DNA from: Cyclobacteriaceae bacterium
GTDB lineage: Bacteria; Bacteroidota; Bacteroidia; Cytophagales; Cyclobacteriaceae
Direction: 5' to 3'
Assembly (NCBI GenBank): GCA_019751475.1
Contig: JAIENH010000166.1
Coordinates: 1-5,218, forward strand
Length of the DNA: 5,218 nucleotides
The notes beneath the pieces were generated by a model. That model made no database searches, was not told the DNA's origin, and saw nothing but the letters and a program-made list of their open reading frames with translations. The position numbers and the translations under genes were made by a program. Each line of letters begins with the position of its first letter. The stretch's first letter is position 1. Shown piece by piece: positions 1 to 5,218 of the stretch.

Positions 1-358
1 TGGCGGACATCGTGGCGGCATTGATGCCGGTGTAGTAACTTTTGGTTGCCGTGAAATTTTTGAGATAAGTTTCCTTTGAAAGAATGGCGTAGCGCTGATC
101 TTTCGTTTTGATAAAAATCTCTTTGTAAATGCCTCCCAGGATGCCGGCTGTTTCCGGATCGTCAGGGAATTGTTTGTAGATAGGTTCTAAGAATTGCATG
201 GCCGCCTCAGGCAAGCCGCACTTAGACATAGCCAGCGCATAAAGTTGATTTGAACGCATGGAAACAGAGTCTGCTGTTAACACAGAAAGCTTTGCGCGCG
301 CTTCAAAGTAACGACCTTGTTTGACTAGTGTTTCGATGGGATCAAGAAATTCCGGCAT
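1..358 (-). CDS. TPR / MAP3K TRAFs-binding (DUF4071) domain protein, 3' part beyond window
   Basis: Reading the minus strand from ATG at 358-356 gives 119 codons with no stop before the window edge, so only the N-terminal part of the protein is visible. It begins MPEFLDPIETLVKQGRYFEA and is made of helical-pair repeats of TPR style (for example AMQFLEPIYKQFPDDPETA, about residues 53-71). It then shows the segments ILGGIYKEIF (about 73-82) and YYTGINAATMSA (about 108-119). I associate this combination with bacterial members of the family sharing the TRAFs-binding region of animal ASK1/MAP3K5 (DUF4071). The start is well fixed: an in-frame TGA lies at 370-368, and this is the first ATG after it. 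The protein is probably a cytoplasmic scaffold; no signal peptide is seen. It follows the cyclase gene by 68 bp with no convincing terminator between, suggesting co-transcription. Family call is moderately sure; function is not established, and it could be a generic TPR protein. Confidence 0.72.
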   Translation of the reverse strand, partial: MPEFLDPIETLVKQGRYFEARAKLSVLTADSVSMRSNQLYALAMSKCGLPEAAMQFLEPIYKQFPDDPETAGILGGIYKEIFIKTKDQRYAILSKETYLKNFTATKSYYTGINAATMSA

Positions 359-426
359 AGAACAGGATCAAGTTCAACAATGCATGCAAGGTAAAGAATG
401 GTAAGTAGAAAAAATAGGCGAGTTAG

Positions 427-1464
427 TTAAGCCTCTACGTTATAAATCATCACCGGAATAGCTTTGTTTTTTAGCGACACTTCGCCCACTTTTAAACAAT
501 TGAACGACTGTTTAATTTTTTGATAGGCTACTTCGTTGATGATGATTTGACCGGGTGCGCCTACGGATTGCAGTCGCTGTGCGGTGTTGACGACATCACC
601 AATCACCGTGTAGTCCAATCTTCGCAGCGTGGCCGAACCGATGTTGCCCGAAACCATTTCGCCACTGTTGATGCCAATAGAAACTTTGGGTGAATAATCA
701 CGACCCGGCACGGGTGGCTGCGCATCGATTTTACTTCGCACCGCCAGGCAAGCATCTACTGCACGATCCAAATGATACTCGCCACGGAAAACGGCCATGA
801 TGGCATCACCAATAAATTTATCGATGTAGCCGTTTTGGGCAATGATTTCTTTTACGATGATATCGAAATAGTCATTAAGGATGTGCACCACCGAGTCGGC
901 TTTTTCTTTTTCGCTGATGGCCGTGAACCCGCAGATGTCGATAAATGCCACCGTAGCCTCGATGGTTTCATTGGCCATGATAGATGTCTCAAACTCGCGG
1001 CTACCCATGAAGTTGAGCACATTTTGGTCCACGTACATTTTTAAAATGTTGTTTTCCTTCACGGCCTTGATAGTATCGCGAATTTGACCTACGTGCTTGA
1101 TTGTTTTTTCGATCGTGAGCGAGAGGTCATCAAAGTTCACAGGCTTGGTAATAAAATCAAAGGCACCACGGTTCATGGCTGTGCGAATATTGTCCATATC
1201 GCCATAGGCGGAGACCATCACCATTTTAAGCAACGGATTGGTTTCGTTCAGCTTGCCCAGCAAGGTGAGGCCGTCCATTTCGGGCATGTTAATGTCGCTG
1301 AGTATAAAATCAATATCAGGTGTTCGTGCGAGTTTCTCCAGCGCGTCTTTTCCGTTGGATGCGAAGATAAACTCATATTGCTGCTCGCGTATTTTCTGGC
1401 GAAACTTCTGCTTCAGCAGCATTTCCAAATCGGCCTCATCATCGGCCACTAGTATTCTTGTCAT
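427..1464 (-). CDS. Response regulator with fused class III (IIIb-type) adenylate/guanylate cyclase domain
   Basis: The 345-residue protein is cytoplasmic and makes a cyclic nucleotide, probably cAMP from ATP. The receiver domain spans about 1-122, with acidic residues D8/D9, phospho-acceptor D57 in SDINMPEMDG, the switch residue S85 and K107 in TKP. A helical linker (about 123-165, containing KMYVDQNVLNFM) joins it to the catalytic domain (about 168-345). The catalytic residues look complete. Metal-binding aspartates are D176 (FIDICGF) and D220 (KFIGDAIMAVF), 44 residues apart. K216 and T286 sit at the base-recognition positions, with transition-state residues N293 and R297 in VVNTAQRL. Lys plus Thr rather than Lys plus Asp is the pattern of class IIIb adenylyl cyclases, a group known for bicarbonate/CO2 stimulation. 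ATG at 1464 lies 2 bp after the stop of the preceding response regulator, implying translational coupling. Dimerisation driven by receiver phosphorylation is inferred. Guanylate cyclase activity is less likely but not excluded. Confidence 0.95.
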   Translation of the reverse strand: MTRILVADDEADLEMLLKQKFRQKIREQQYEFIFASNGKDALEKLARTPDIDFILSDINMPEMDGLTLLGKLNETNPLLKMVMVSAYGDMDNIRTAMNRGAFDFITKPVNFDDLSLTIEKTIKHVGQIRDTIKAVKENNILKMYVDQNVLNFMGSREFETSIMANETIEATVAFIDICGFTAISEKEKADSVVHILNDYFDIIVKEIIAQNGYIDKFIGDAIMAVFRGEYHLDRAVDACLAVRSKIDAQPPVPGRDYSPKVSIGINSGEMVSGNIGSATLRRLDYTVIGDVVNTAQRLQSVGAPGQIIINEVAYQKIKQSFNCLKVGEVSLKNKAIPVMIYNVEA

Positions 1465-1466
1465 GG

Positions 1467-1838
1467 CTAGTTAAGTTTCAGTTTCTGTTTTAATGACACG
1501 AAATCAACCGGCTTGGTCAGAAAATCATCGGCACCAAGCTCAGCGGCCACACGCACATTTTCCGGATCGCCATAGGCGGTCAGCATCATCACCACCGGGG
1601 GTGGTTTCAAATATCTCTTTTTGATTTTTTCGAGTAGTTGCAAACCGCTCATGCCCGGCATGTTGATGTCAGATAGAATGAGGATGGCTTCGTGCTCCCA
1701 TTGATCGATAAGCACCAGCGCTTCCTCGCCTGAGAAGGCAAAGGCAAAGTCGATTTGGCCGGCTTTTATCTCCTTTCGGAAACGCTGCTCGAATAGCGTT
1801 TTTACATCTTGTTCATCATCAACGACCAGTACCTTCAT
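1467..1838 (-). CDS. Single-domain response regulator (CheY-like receiver)
   Basis: The 123-residue protein is a receiver domain with no output domain. The acidic pair is D7/D8, the phospho-acceptor is D57 in SDINMPGMSG, the switch threonine is T87 (LTAYG) and the conserved lysine is K109 (TKP). It ends just after the last receiver helix, so it must act by protein contact, as a phosphorelay intermediate or as a phosphate sink. It closely resembles the receiver of the next gene: both have the unusually long first helix (EQRFRKEI versus KQKFRQKI), identical SDINMP around the acceptor, and AYGD plus TKPV(D/N)F near the end. ATG at 1838 is chosen because it puts the MKVLVVDDE strand at the N-terminus. 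The upstream AACAAAGTTTTT has no Shine-Dalgarno. The TAG stop at 1469-1467 is followed after two bases by the cyclase ATG. The nearest kinase is the 7TM kinase 170 bp upstream, its probable but unproven phosphodonor. Confidence 0.93.
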   Translation of the reverse strand: MKVLVVDDEQDVKTLFEQRFRKEIKAGQIDFAFAFSGEEALVLIDQWEHEAILILSDINMPGMSGLQLLEKIKKRYLKPPPVVMMLTAYGDPENVRVAAELGADDFLTKPVDFVSLKQKLKLN

Positions 1839-1900
1839 AAAAACTTTGTTGCGTGAAGATAAAAATATTTAAGTGTTCACGGGCTATTTTTTTGAAGCAA

Positions 1901-1935
1901 AGGACGAATAGGTGTTATGCTAGGACGAACAGGTG
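1901..1935. promoter_or_regulatory. Pair of 14-bp direct repeats with 21-bp spacing, candidate operator
   Basis: AGGACGAATAGGTG (1901-1914) and AGGACGAACAGGTG (1922-1935) differ at one base and start exactly 21 bp apart, two turns of the helix, so a dimer could bind both on one face. Read on the coding (minus) strand the units are CACCTATTCGTCCT and CACCTGTTCGTCCT, located 63-97 bp upstream of the response regulator ATG. LytTR-type regulators are known to bind direct repeats with about this periodicity, and GTTCGT is compatible with part of their loose consensus. No LytTR gene is in the window. I could not identify a convincing Bacteroidota promoter (TTTG and TAnnTTTG) in this gap; the A/T-rich stretch at 1860-1872 is only suggestive. 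The repeat is directly visible; its function is inferred. Confidence 0.4.
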
Positions 1936-1967
1936 GTTTTATTTATCGGCCGTCAAAGTCCTCGGCT

Positions 1968-2013
1968 ATTATAATCTGCGCAATCCTTAAATCCTGTTAA
2001 TCCGTGATTCAGA
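1968..2013 (-). repeat. GGATT ladder repeat overlapping the end of the kinase gene
   Basis: On the minus strand the kinase end runs directly into GTCTGAATCACGGATTAACA, then two more GGATT units (complement of 1994-1990 and 1986-1982) and a final CAGATTAT. The GGATT units start 9 and 8 bp apart. From memory, closely similar strings (GTCTGAATCA followed by GGATT at roughly 8-10-bp steps) recur between genes in many Bacteroidota and some other phyla, often directly at gene ends. Here the TGA stop codon of the kinase (2011-2009) is part of the element. There is no strong stem-loop or following T-run, so I do not call it a terminator. The internal periodicity is seen; the dispersed nature is recollection. 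Confidence 0.5.
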
Positions 2014-4201
2014 CAATGGGCAGTTGAATGATAAACTCACTTCCCTCTCCCTCCTTCGTCTCCACCTTTAACTCTCCACCATGGGTCTTCACAATATCAT
2101 AACTCAAACTCAAGCCTAAGCCTGTGCCTTGCCCCGTGGGCTTGGTGGTGAAGAAAGGTTGAAAGATTTTATCAAGGATTTTTTGTTGGATGCCATTGCC
2201 GTTGTCTTTGACTGAAATTAAAACTTTGTTGCCTTCTTTCTTGGTACTGACGGAAACAGTTGGCTCGTAGCTGTCACCCTGAGCTTGGCGAAGGGTGTCA
2301 CCCTGCAGTTGAAGGGTGTCGCGCTTCGCCTGGCTCAGCGTGACATTGTTTTTTTCATTGACCGCGTAAAAAGCATTCGTAATCAAATTCAAAATTACCC
2401 GGCCAATATCTTGTGGAACGACATTCAGTTTTGGAAGTGAAGCATCTAAATCGGTTTCAAATTTAGCGTTGAACGACTTGTCTTTCGCTCGCAATCCATG
2501 ATACGCCAATCGTAAATATTCATCTGCCAACGCGTTGATGTTGGTGGGTTCTTTTACTCCGCTGCTCGCGCGACTGTGCTGCAACATGCCGCTCACAATA
2601 TCAGACGCACGCTTGCCGTGGTGGTTGATCTTCTCCAAATTTTCTTTTAGGTCGTTTGAGATTTCGGTAGCCAGTTGCACGTTGCCGGTTGATAGTTCAG
2701 TTTTCATCTCATCAATCAGCTCGCTGCTGACTTCCGAAAAATTGTTAACAAAGTTCAACGGATTTTGAATTTCGTGCGCAATGCCAGCGGTGAGTTCGCC
2801 AAGGCTTGCCATTTTTTCGGATTGGATGAGTTGGGATTGGGTTGATTTTAAATCGGTAAGTGATTTTTCCAGTTCACGTGTTCTTGTCGCTACCTGCTCT
2901 TCCAGCAACACATTCTGTTGAGCCAGTAATTCTTTCTTTTCTTCCGTTATTCGAATTACTTTCTCGGCTTCAACCTCGCGCTCCACTAGAATTTCCTTAT
3001 AACTGAAGGAGACATAAATAAGTAACAGCGTAGGTGCGCATAACAGTACGATAGTCTTTAACAGGTTTTCATATTCGTAAAAACTATCAAGGAAATATTT
3101 ATGTAGAAAAACCCAAGCGAGCGAGCCTACCGTCAATACAGTCATGGCAAAGACTACAGTCCATTCAATTCTCTTAATACTATTTCTTAATTTAAAAACG
3201 AGATAAACAAAATATCCTAACAGGATTGATTCCGCCAATCCGAACGGCCACGATATACTGAAGACATGTCCAAGCACACTGGTTATCGGCATAAAGATTA
3301 AAATCAAGATGGTTACTAACGAAATTTTCTTCTTCAACACCCATTCTGTAATCACTAGTGTAAAGGCATGCATGGCAGGCAGGAATAGTCCATTTGTAAA
3401 AAGAAATATGACTTTTTCTGCGGAATACGTTAATTCATTAAAAACGTCATAATACGAACCGAATGCTGCGCACGAAACTAGTGTGGTAAGAGTAGCAGCC
3501 AGTTGAAATATCTTTTGATTTGGATTGAGGTAGAGCAGCAGCAGAAAAAGGAATAAAAGCAAACAAGAAATAGAAATACTTGTTGAACCTAGAATATAGG
3601 TTTGCTTAATTTTTGATGTCACGAATTTATTGAATACCGGACCAGTAATTGAAATAAAATTCAAAAGGTTATGTGGTTTTAGTCTTACCTCACGTTGGGT
3701 AAACATTGTTTCATAATCAACTACATGAATGGCAAGGACGTGTTCCTTTTCGGGAGTCAATTTAATTGACTCAGCATATTTTAGGATAGGGTTAAACGCT
3801 TCATATGGATAGCCGGTATTACCAAACGAATGGGCCAATATTCCATCCACGTACACGTCAGTGGCAGCCCATAATTGACGCGCCACGCCTACAGGGATAT
3901 CGCGGAAAGATTCATCCAGCTTAACCTTTATTCTGAACCATCCTTCTACCCTGCCAGTCCCATCCGCAAGGTCTGCGGAAAGTTCGGTCGGCTTGAATTT
4001 CTTCCAATCGCTATCATCCAAATCGGTGTTGGAGTAGTCAACTTTATCACCTTGTTTAAAAACCCACCCTTCCAAATTCGCCAGCTGAATTTGTTGATTC
4101 TTACCAAATTGCTTGGCAGAAAGTACTATTACCTGACTTTGAGCATAGTTCTCGTAGGAGAGTATGAGTAGCAAGAAAGTTAATATTCGATAATTTCTCA
4201 T
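2009..4201 (-). CDS. 7TM receptor histidine kinase (7TMR-DISM-like sensor, HisKA-HATPase_c)
   Basis: This 730-residue inner-membrane sensor kinase is the likely input of the cassette. Residues 1 to about 21 form a signal peptide. Residues about 35-190 are periplasmic, with tryptophans W46, W66, W88 and W111 and the strand VYVDGILAHSFG, which suggests a jelly-roll, sugar-binding-like fold. Seven hydrophobic helices follow (roughly 201-225, 231-252, 262-288, 293-313, 317-338, 346-369, 380-400), an arrangement matching 7TMR-DISM receptors. A coiled coil (about 403-462) leads to the dimerisation domain with phospho-acceptor H476 (HEIQNP). The ATPase domain has the N box N605/N609, G1 DNGNG (666-670), F box FF (683-684) and G2 GTGLGL (692-697), so it should be active. 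Odd feature: residues about 620-643 (VTLSQAKRDTLQ through QAQGD) are encoded by palindromic repeat DNA between the N and G1 boxes. No receiver is fused, so phosphate should pass to a separate regulator; the two receiver proteins just downstream are the obvious candidates. ATG at 4201 starts the signal peptide. The ligand cannot be read from sequence. Confidence 0.93.
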   Translation of the reverse strand: MRNYRILTFLLLILSYENYAQSQVIVLSAKQFGKNQQIQLANLEGWVFKQGDKVDYSNTDLDDSDWKKFKPTELSADLADGTGRVEGWFRIKVKLDESFRDIPVGVARQLWAATDVYVDGILAHSFGNTGYPYEAFNPILKYAESIKLTPEKEHVLAIHVVDYETMFTQREVRLKPHNLLNFISITGPVFNKFVTSKIKQTYILGSTSISISCLLLFLFLLLLYLNPNQKIFQLAATLTTLVSCAAFGSYYDVFNELTYSAEKVIFLFTNGLFLPAMHAFTLVITEWVLKKKISLVTILILIFMPITSVLGHVFSISWPFGLAESILLGYFVYLVFKLRNSIKRIEWTVVFAMTVLTVGSLAWVFLHKYFLDSFYEYENLLKTIVLLCAPTLLLIYVSFSYKEILVEREVEAEKVIRITEEKKELLAQQNVLLEEQVATRTRELEKSLTDLKSTQSQLIQSEKMASLGELTAGIAHEIQNPLNFVNNFSEVSSELIDEMKTELSTGNVQLATEISNDLKENLEKINHHGKRASDIVSGMLQHSRASSGVKEPTNINALADEYLRLAYHGLRAKDKSFNAKFETDLDASLPKLNVVPQDIGRVILNLITNAFYAVNEKNNVTLSQAKRDTLQLQGDTLRQAQGDSYEPTVSVSTKKEGNKVLISVKDNGNGIQQKILDKIFQPFFTTKPTGQGTGLGLSLSYDIVKTHGGELKVETKEGEGSEFIIQLPIV
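2273..2344. repeat. Three REP-like palindromic units inserted in frame in the kinase gene
   Basis: Unit A (2275-2297) has arms CACCCT and AGGGTG around a 11-base centre containing CTTGGCGA. Unit B (2299-2318) has the same arms around a shorter centre. Unit C (2320-2342) is an inverted, diverged copy of A with arms CGCGCT and AGCGTG that still pair (one G-T wobble). The outer ends are GTCACCCTGAG at 2273 and the inverted CTCAGCGTGAC at 2334-2344. The block is 72 bp, exactly 24 codons, and adds the internally repetitive peptide GDTL/QGD/RDTL without breaking the frame. From memory, CACCCTGAGCTTGTCGAAGGGTG-like palindromes are common intergenic repeats in Bacteroidota and other phyla. Its location in coding DNA for a catalytic domain is unusual. 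Confidence 0.75.
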
Positions 4202-4278
4202 GTTGAGGTTAAATTGATTTAAATCTCATTTTCTCTATTTTGATTCTGCTCTTTTCGTTGAAAGAAGATGCAGTATTT

Positions 4279-5218
4279 TTAGCAGAGTTTTAATTTTAAT
4301 TTCTTTTGTTGTTTGGATGGCTTAGTTGCTGGGGGCAAATCTGATTCTCCCAATCGCTTCCTGTTATTCAAAATACTTGCGTGCAATTTTTGTTTCAACA
4401 ATTTTAAATCGGGCAACTCGGTAAAATAGCCAGCTACTTTAATCCCAGCTTTTTTTAATTGCAATAATTCTATCTGCTCATTACTTCCTTCACCACAAAG
4501 AATAAGGCCGATGGGTGTTTCTTCGTCCTGCTGCATTTCATATTTCTCCAGCCAGCGTAAATACAATTCCATCTGGCCTTTATAGGCTGCTTTAAACTTG
4601 CCCAGTTTTAGTTCGACTGCCACCAGTCGTTTTAGTTTTCGGTGAAAGAACAGCAGGTCAAGATGATGGTCTTCGCCATCAATAATCATTCTTTTCTGGC
4701 GCTCAACAAATGCAAACCCAATTCCCAACTCCAATATAAACTGTTCCATTTCTTTTAGTATCGCATCTTCCAATGACTGTTCAGAATACGTATCCTTCAA
4801 TCCCGTAAAATCAAGAAAATAGGGGTCTTTAAAAACAAGGTCGGGGCTAAGCCTGCTGGTTTCTTGTAACGCCTGCAATTCTTTTTTAATGAGTGCCTCG
4901 GGCTTTTTACTAATGGCGGTTCGTTCATACAGCATGCCGTCCATTTTTTGGCGAAGGGTTTTTATGTTCCAGCCTTCTGCACGGCACATCTGTACATAAA
5001 ACTCTCTCTGCAAACGGTTTTTGATGGGGATGAGTGCAATGAAATGCGTCCAGCTTAATTGTCGTATCAGCGATACGACAATGTTTTCATCATCAAAAAT
5101 TTGTGCGAACTGCATCATCCTGCGCAGGTTTTTTTCTTCATAGCTATTTCCGTATTGTGCGGTCAATTGTCGTGACAGCGATACGACAATCCGTTTGCCG
5201 TAATCTGCCCTTTTATTG
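4279..5218 (-). CDS. DUF1016 (YhcG-type) PDDEXK nuclease domain protein, 5' part beyond window
   Basis: The frame is open from the TAA stop (4281-4279) to the right edge, 312 complete codons, so the start codon lies outside. Visible sequence begins NKRADYGKRIVVSLSRQL and continues with EEKNLRRMMQFAQ and RQLSWTHFIALI, both typical of the DUF1016 N-terminal helical domain. After these come the family core YFLDFTGLKDTYSE and LDLLFFHRKLKRLVAVELKLG. The PDDEXK-type catalytic residues are D (codon 4659-4657, LDLLFF), E (4614-4612) and K (4608-4606) in ELK, followed by Q in GQMELYLRWL. The family is predicted to cleave nucleic acid; it occurs near restriction-modification and mobile loci, but a biological role is not firmly known to me. 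The C-terminal end, after the usual family end near LHASILNNRKRLG, is a lysine-rich tail (KPSKQQKKLKLKLC) that could aid DNA binding. A TTG at 5166-5164 is not the start, because homologous sequence continues upstream of it. The kinase gene begins 77 bp downstream. Confidence 0.93.
   Translation of the reverse strand, partial: NKRADYGKRIVVSLSRQLTAQYGNSYEEKNLRRMMQFAQIFDDENIVVSLIRQLSWTHFIALIPIKNRLQREFYVQMCRAEGWNIKTLRQKMDGMLYERTAISKKPEALIKKELQALQETSRLSPDLVFKDPYFLDFTGLKDTYSEQSLEDAILKEMEQFILELGIGFAFVERQKRMIIDGEDHHLDLLFFHRKLKRLVAVELKLGKFKAAYKGQMELYLRWLEKYEMQQDEETPIGLILCGEGSNEQIELLQLKKAGIKVAGYFTELPDLKLLKQKLHASILNNRKRLGESDLPPATKPSKQQKKLKLKLC
5057..5082. repeat. Palindrome copy 1 inside the DUF1016 gene
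   Basis: ATTGTCGTATC (5058-5068) and its exact complement GATACGACAAT (5072-5082) flank a 3-base centre AGC: a perfect 11-bp inverted repeat. Together with the preceding A, the 26 bp match 5165-5190 at 24 positions. It encodes IVVSLIRQL in the helical domain. Protein-level duplication is normal in this family, but the DNA-level symmetry is notable. Confidence 0.75.
5165..5190. repeat. Palindrome copy 2 inside the DUF1016 gene
   Basis: This is the second copy of the 26-bp element, starting 108 bp (36 codons) from copy 1 and in the same reading frame, where it encodes IVVSLSRQL. The arms ATTGTCGTGAC and GATACGACAAT pair except for one G-T wobble and one A-A mismatch around AGC. The TTG that could be mistaken for a start codon of this gene lies at its edge. 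Confidence 0.7.

Noticed and set aside
381..388. TGCATGCA palindrome between the cyclase and TPR genes as an operator
   Set aside because: An isolated 8-bp palindrome with no second copy or promoter context is expected by chance.
772..1474. Plus-strand open frames opposite the cyclase and receiver genes
   Set aside because: They lie antisense to genes with complete conserved motifs, and their translations show no recognisable domain.
1949..1966. GCCG/CGGC stem as a terminator after the kinase gene
   Set aside because: Only 4 bp of pairing around a 10-base loop, followed by an A-rich rather than T-rich stretch on the minus strand.
2273..2344. CRISPR array or insertion sequence remnant in the kinase gene
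   Set aside because: The units are palindromes of unequal length and mixed orientation without spacers, and no transposase fragment or target duplication is evident. A REP-like repeat fits better.
2535..4171. Plus-strand open frames opposite the kinase gene
   Set aside because: They are short, antisense to intact kinase domains and have no recognisable family features.
4246..4280. Hairpin CTGCTCTT/AAGATGCAG followed by TATTTTT as a rho-independent terminator
   Set aside because: The stem is short and bulged, and the T-run follows only on the plus strand, where no gene ends. On the minus strand, where both neighbours are transcribed, it is followed by AATCAAAATAG, not a T-run.
5164..5166. 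TTG as the start codon of the DUF1016 gene
   Set aside because: The frame stays open to position 5218 and the upstream residues (ADYGKRIVVSLSRQL) are typical family sequence, so the gene is cut by the window edge and does not start here.

Overview
The window looks like a chromosomal segment from a member of the Bacteroidota, plausibly a Cytophagales-type bacterium. Three things point there. No gene has a recognisable Shine-Dalgarno sequence, and the A/T-rich leaders are typical of that phylum. The histidine kinase carries the H-box wording (HEIQNPLNFVNNF) that I know mainly from Bacteroidota. Two short dispersed repeats, a GGATT ladder and a CACCCT/AGGGTG palindrome, are also of kinds I recall from these genomes. 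The assignment rests on memory of families, not on a search.

All five genes lie on the minus strand, so transcription runs from high to low coordinates. At the right edge (4279-5218) is the 3' part of a DUF1016/YhcG-type PDDEXK nuclease gene whose start lies beyond the window. After 77 bp comes a large membrane histidine kinase (2009-4201) with a signal peptide, a periplasmic jelly-roll-like sensor, seven transmembrane helices, a coiled coil and a complete HisKA/HATPase core. A 170-bp gap follows, holding a GGATT repeat ladder and a 21-bp-phased pair of direct repeats. Then come three tightly packed genes: a single-domain response regulator (1467-1838), a receiver-class III nucleotide cyclase fusion (427-1464) starting 2 bp after it, and, 68 bp on, the N-terminal third or so of a TPR protein with the MAP3K TRAFs-binding (DUF4071) signature (1-358), running off the left edge.

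The simplest working model is a signalling cassette. A 7TM receptor kinase senses a periplasmic ligand and phosphorylates one or both closely related receiver domains. Phosphorylation of the fused receiver adjusts cyclic nucleotide (probably cAMP) synthesis, and the TPR/TRAFs-binding protein acts downstream or as a scaffold. The kinase-receiver pairing and the role of the TPR protein are inferred from gene order. The nuclease gene is probably an unrelated defence or DNA-processing neighbour.

The most unusual sequence-level points are these: three REP-like palindromic units inserted in frame in the kinase ATP-binding domain; the kinase stop codon lying at the start of a GGATT dispersed repeat; and a 26-bp palindrome occurring twice, 108 bp apart, in frame inside the nuclease gene. 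No intergenic stretch exceeds 170 bp. I saw no rRNA, tRNA, insertion sequence or CRISPR array.
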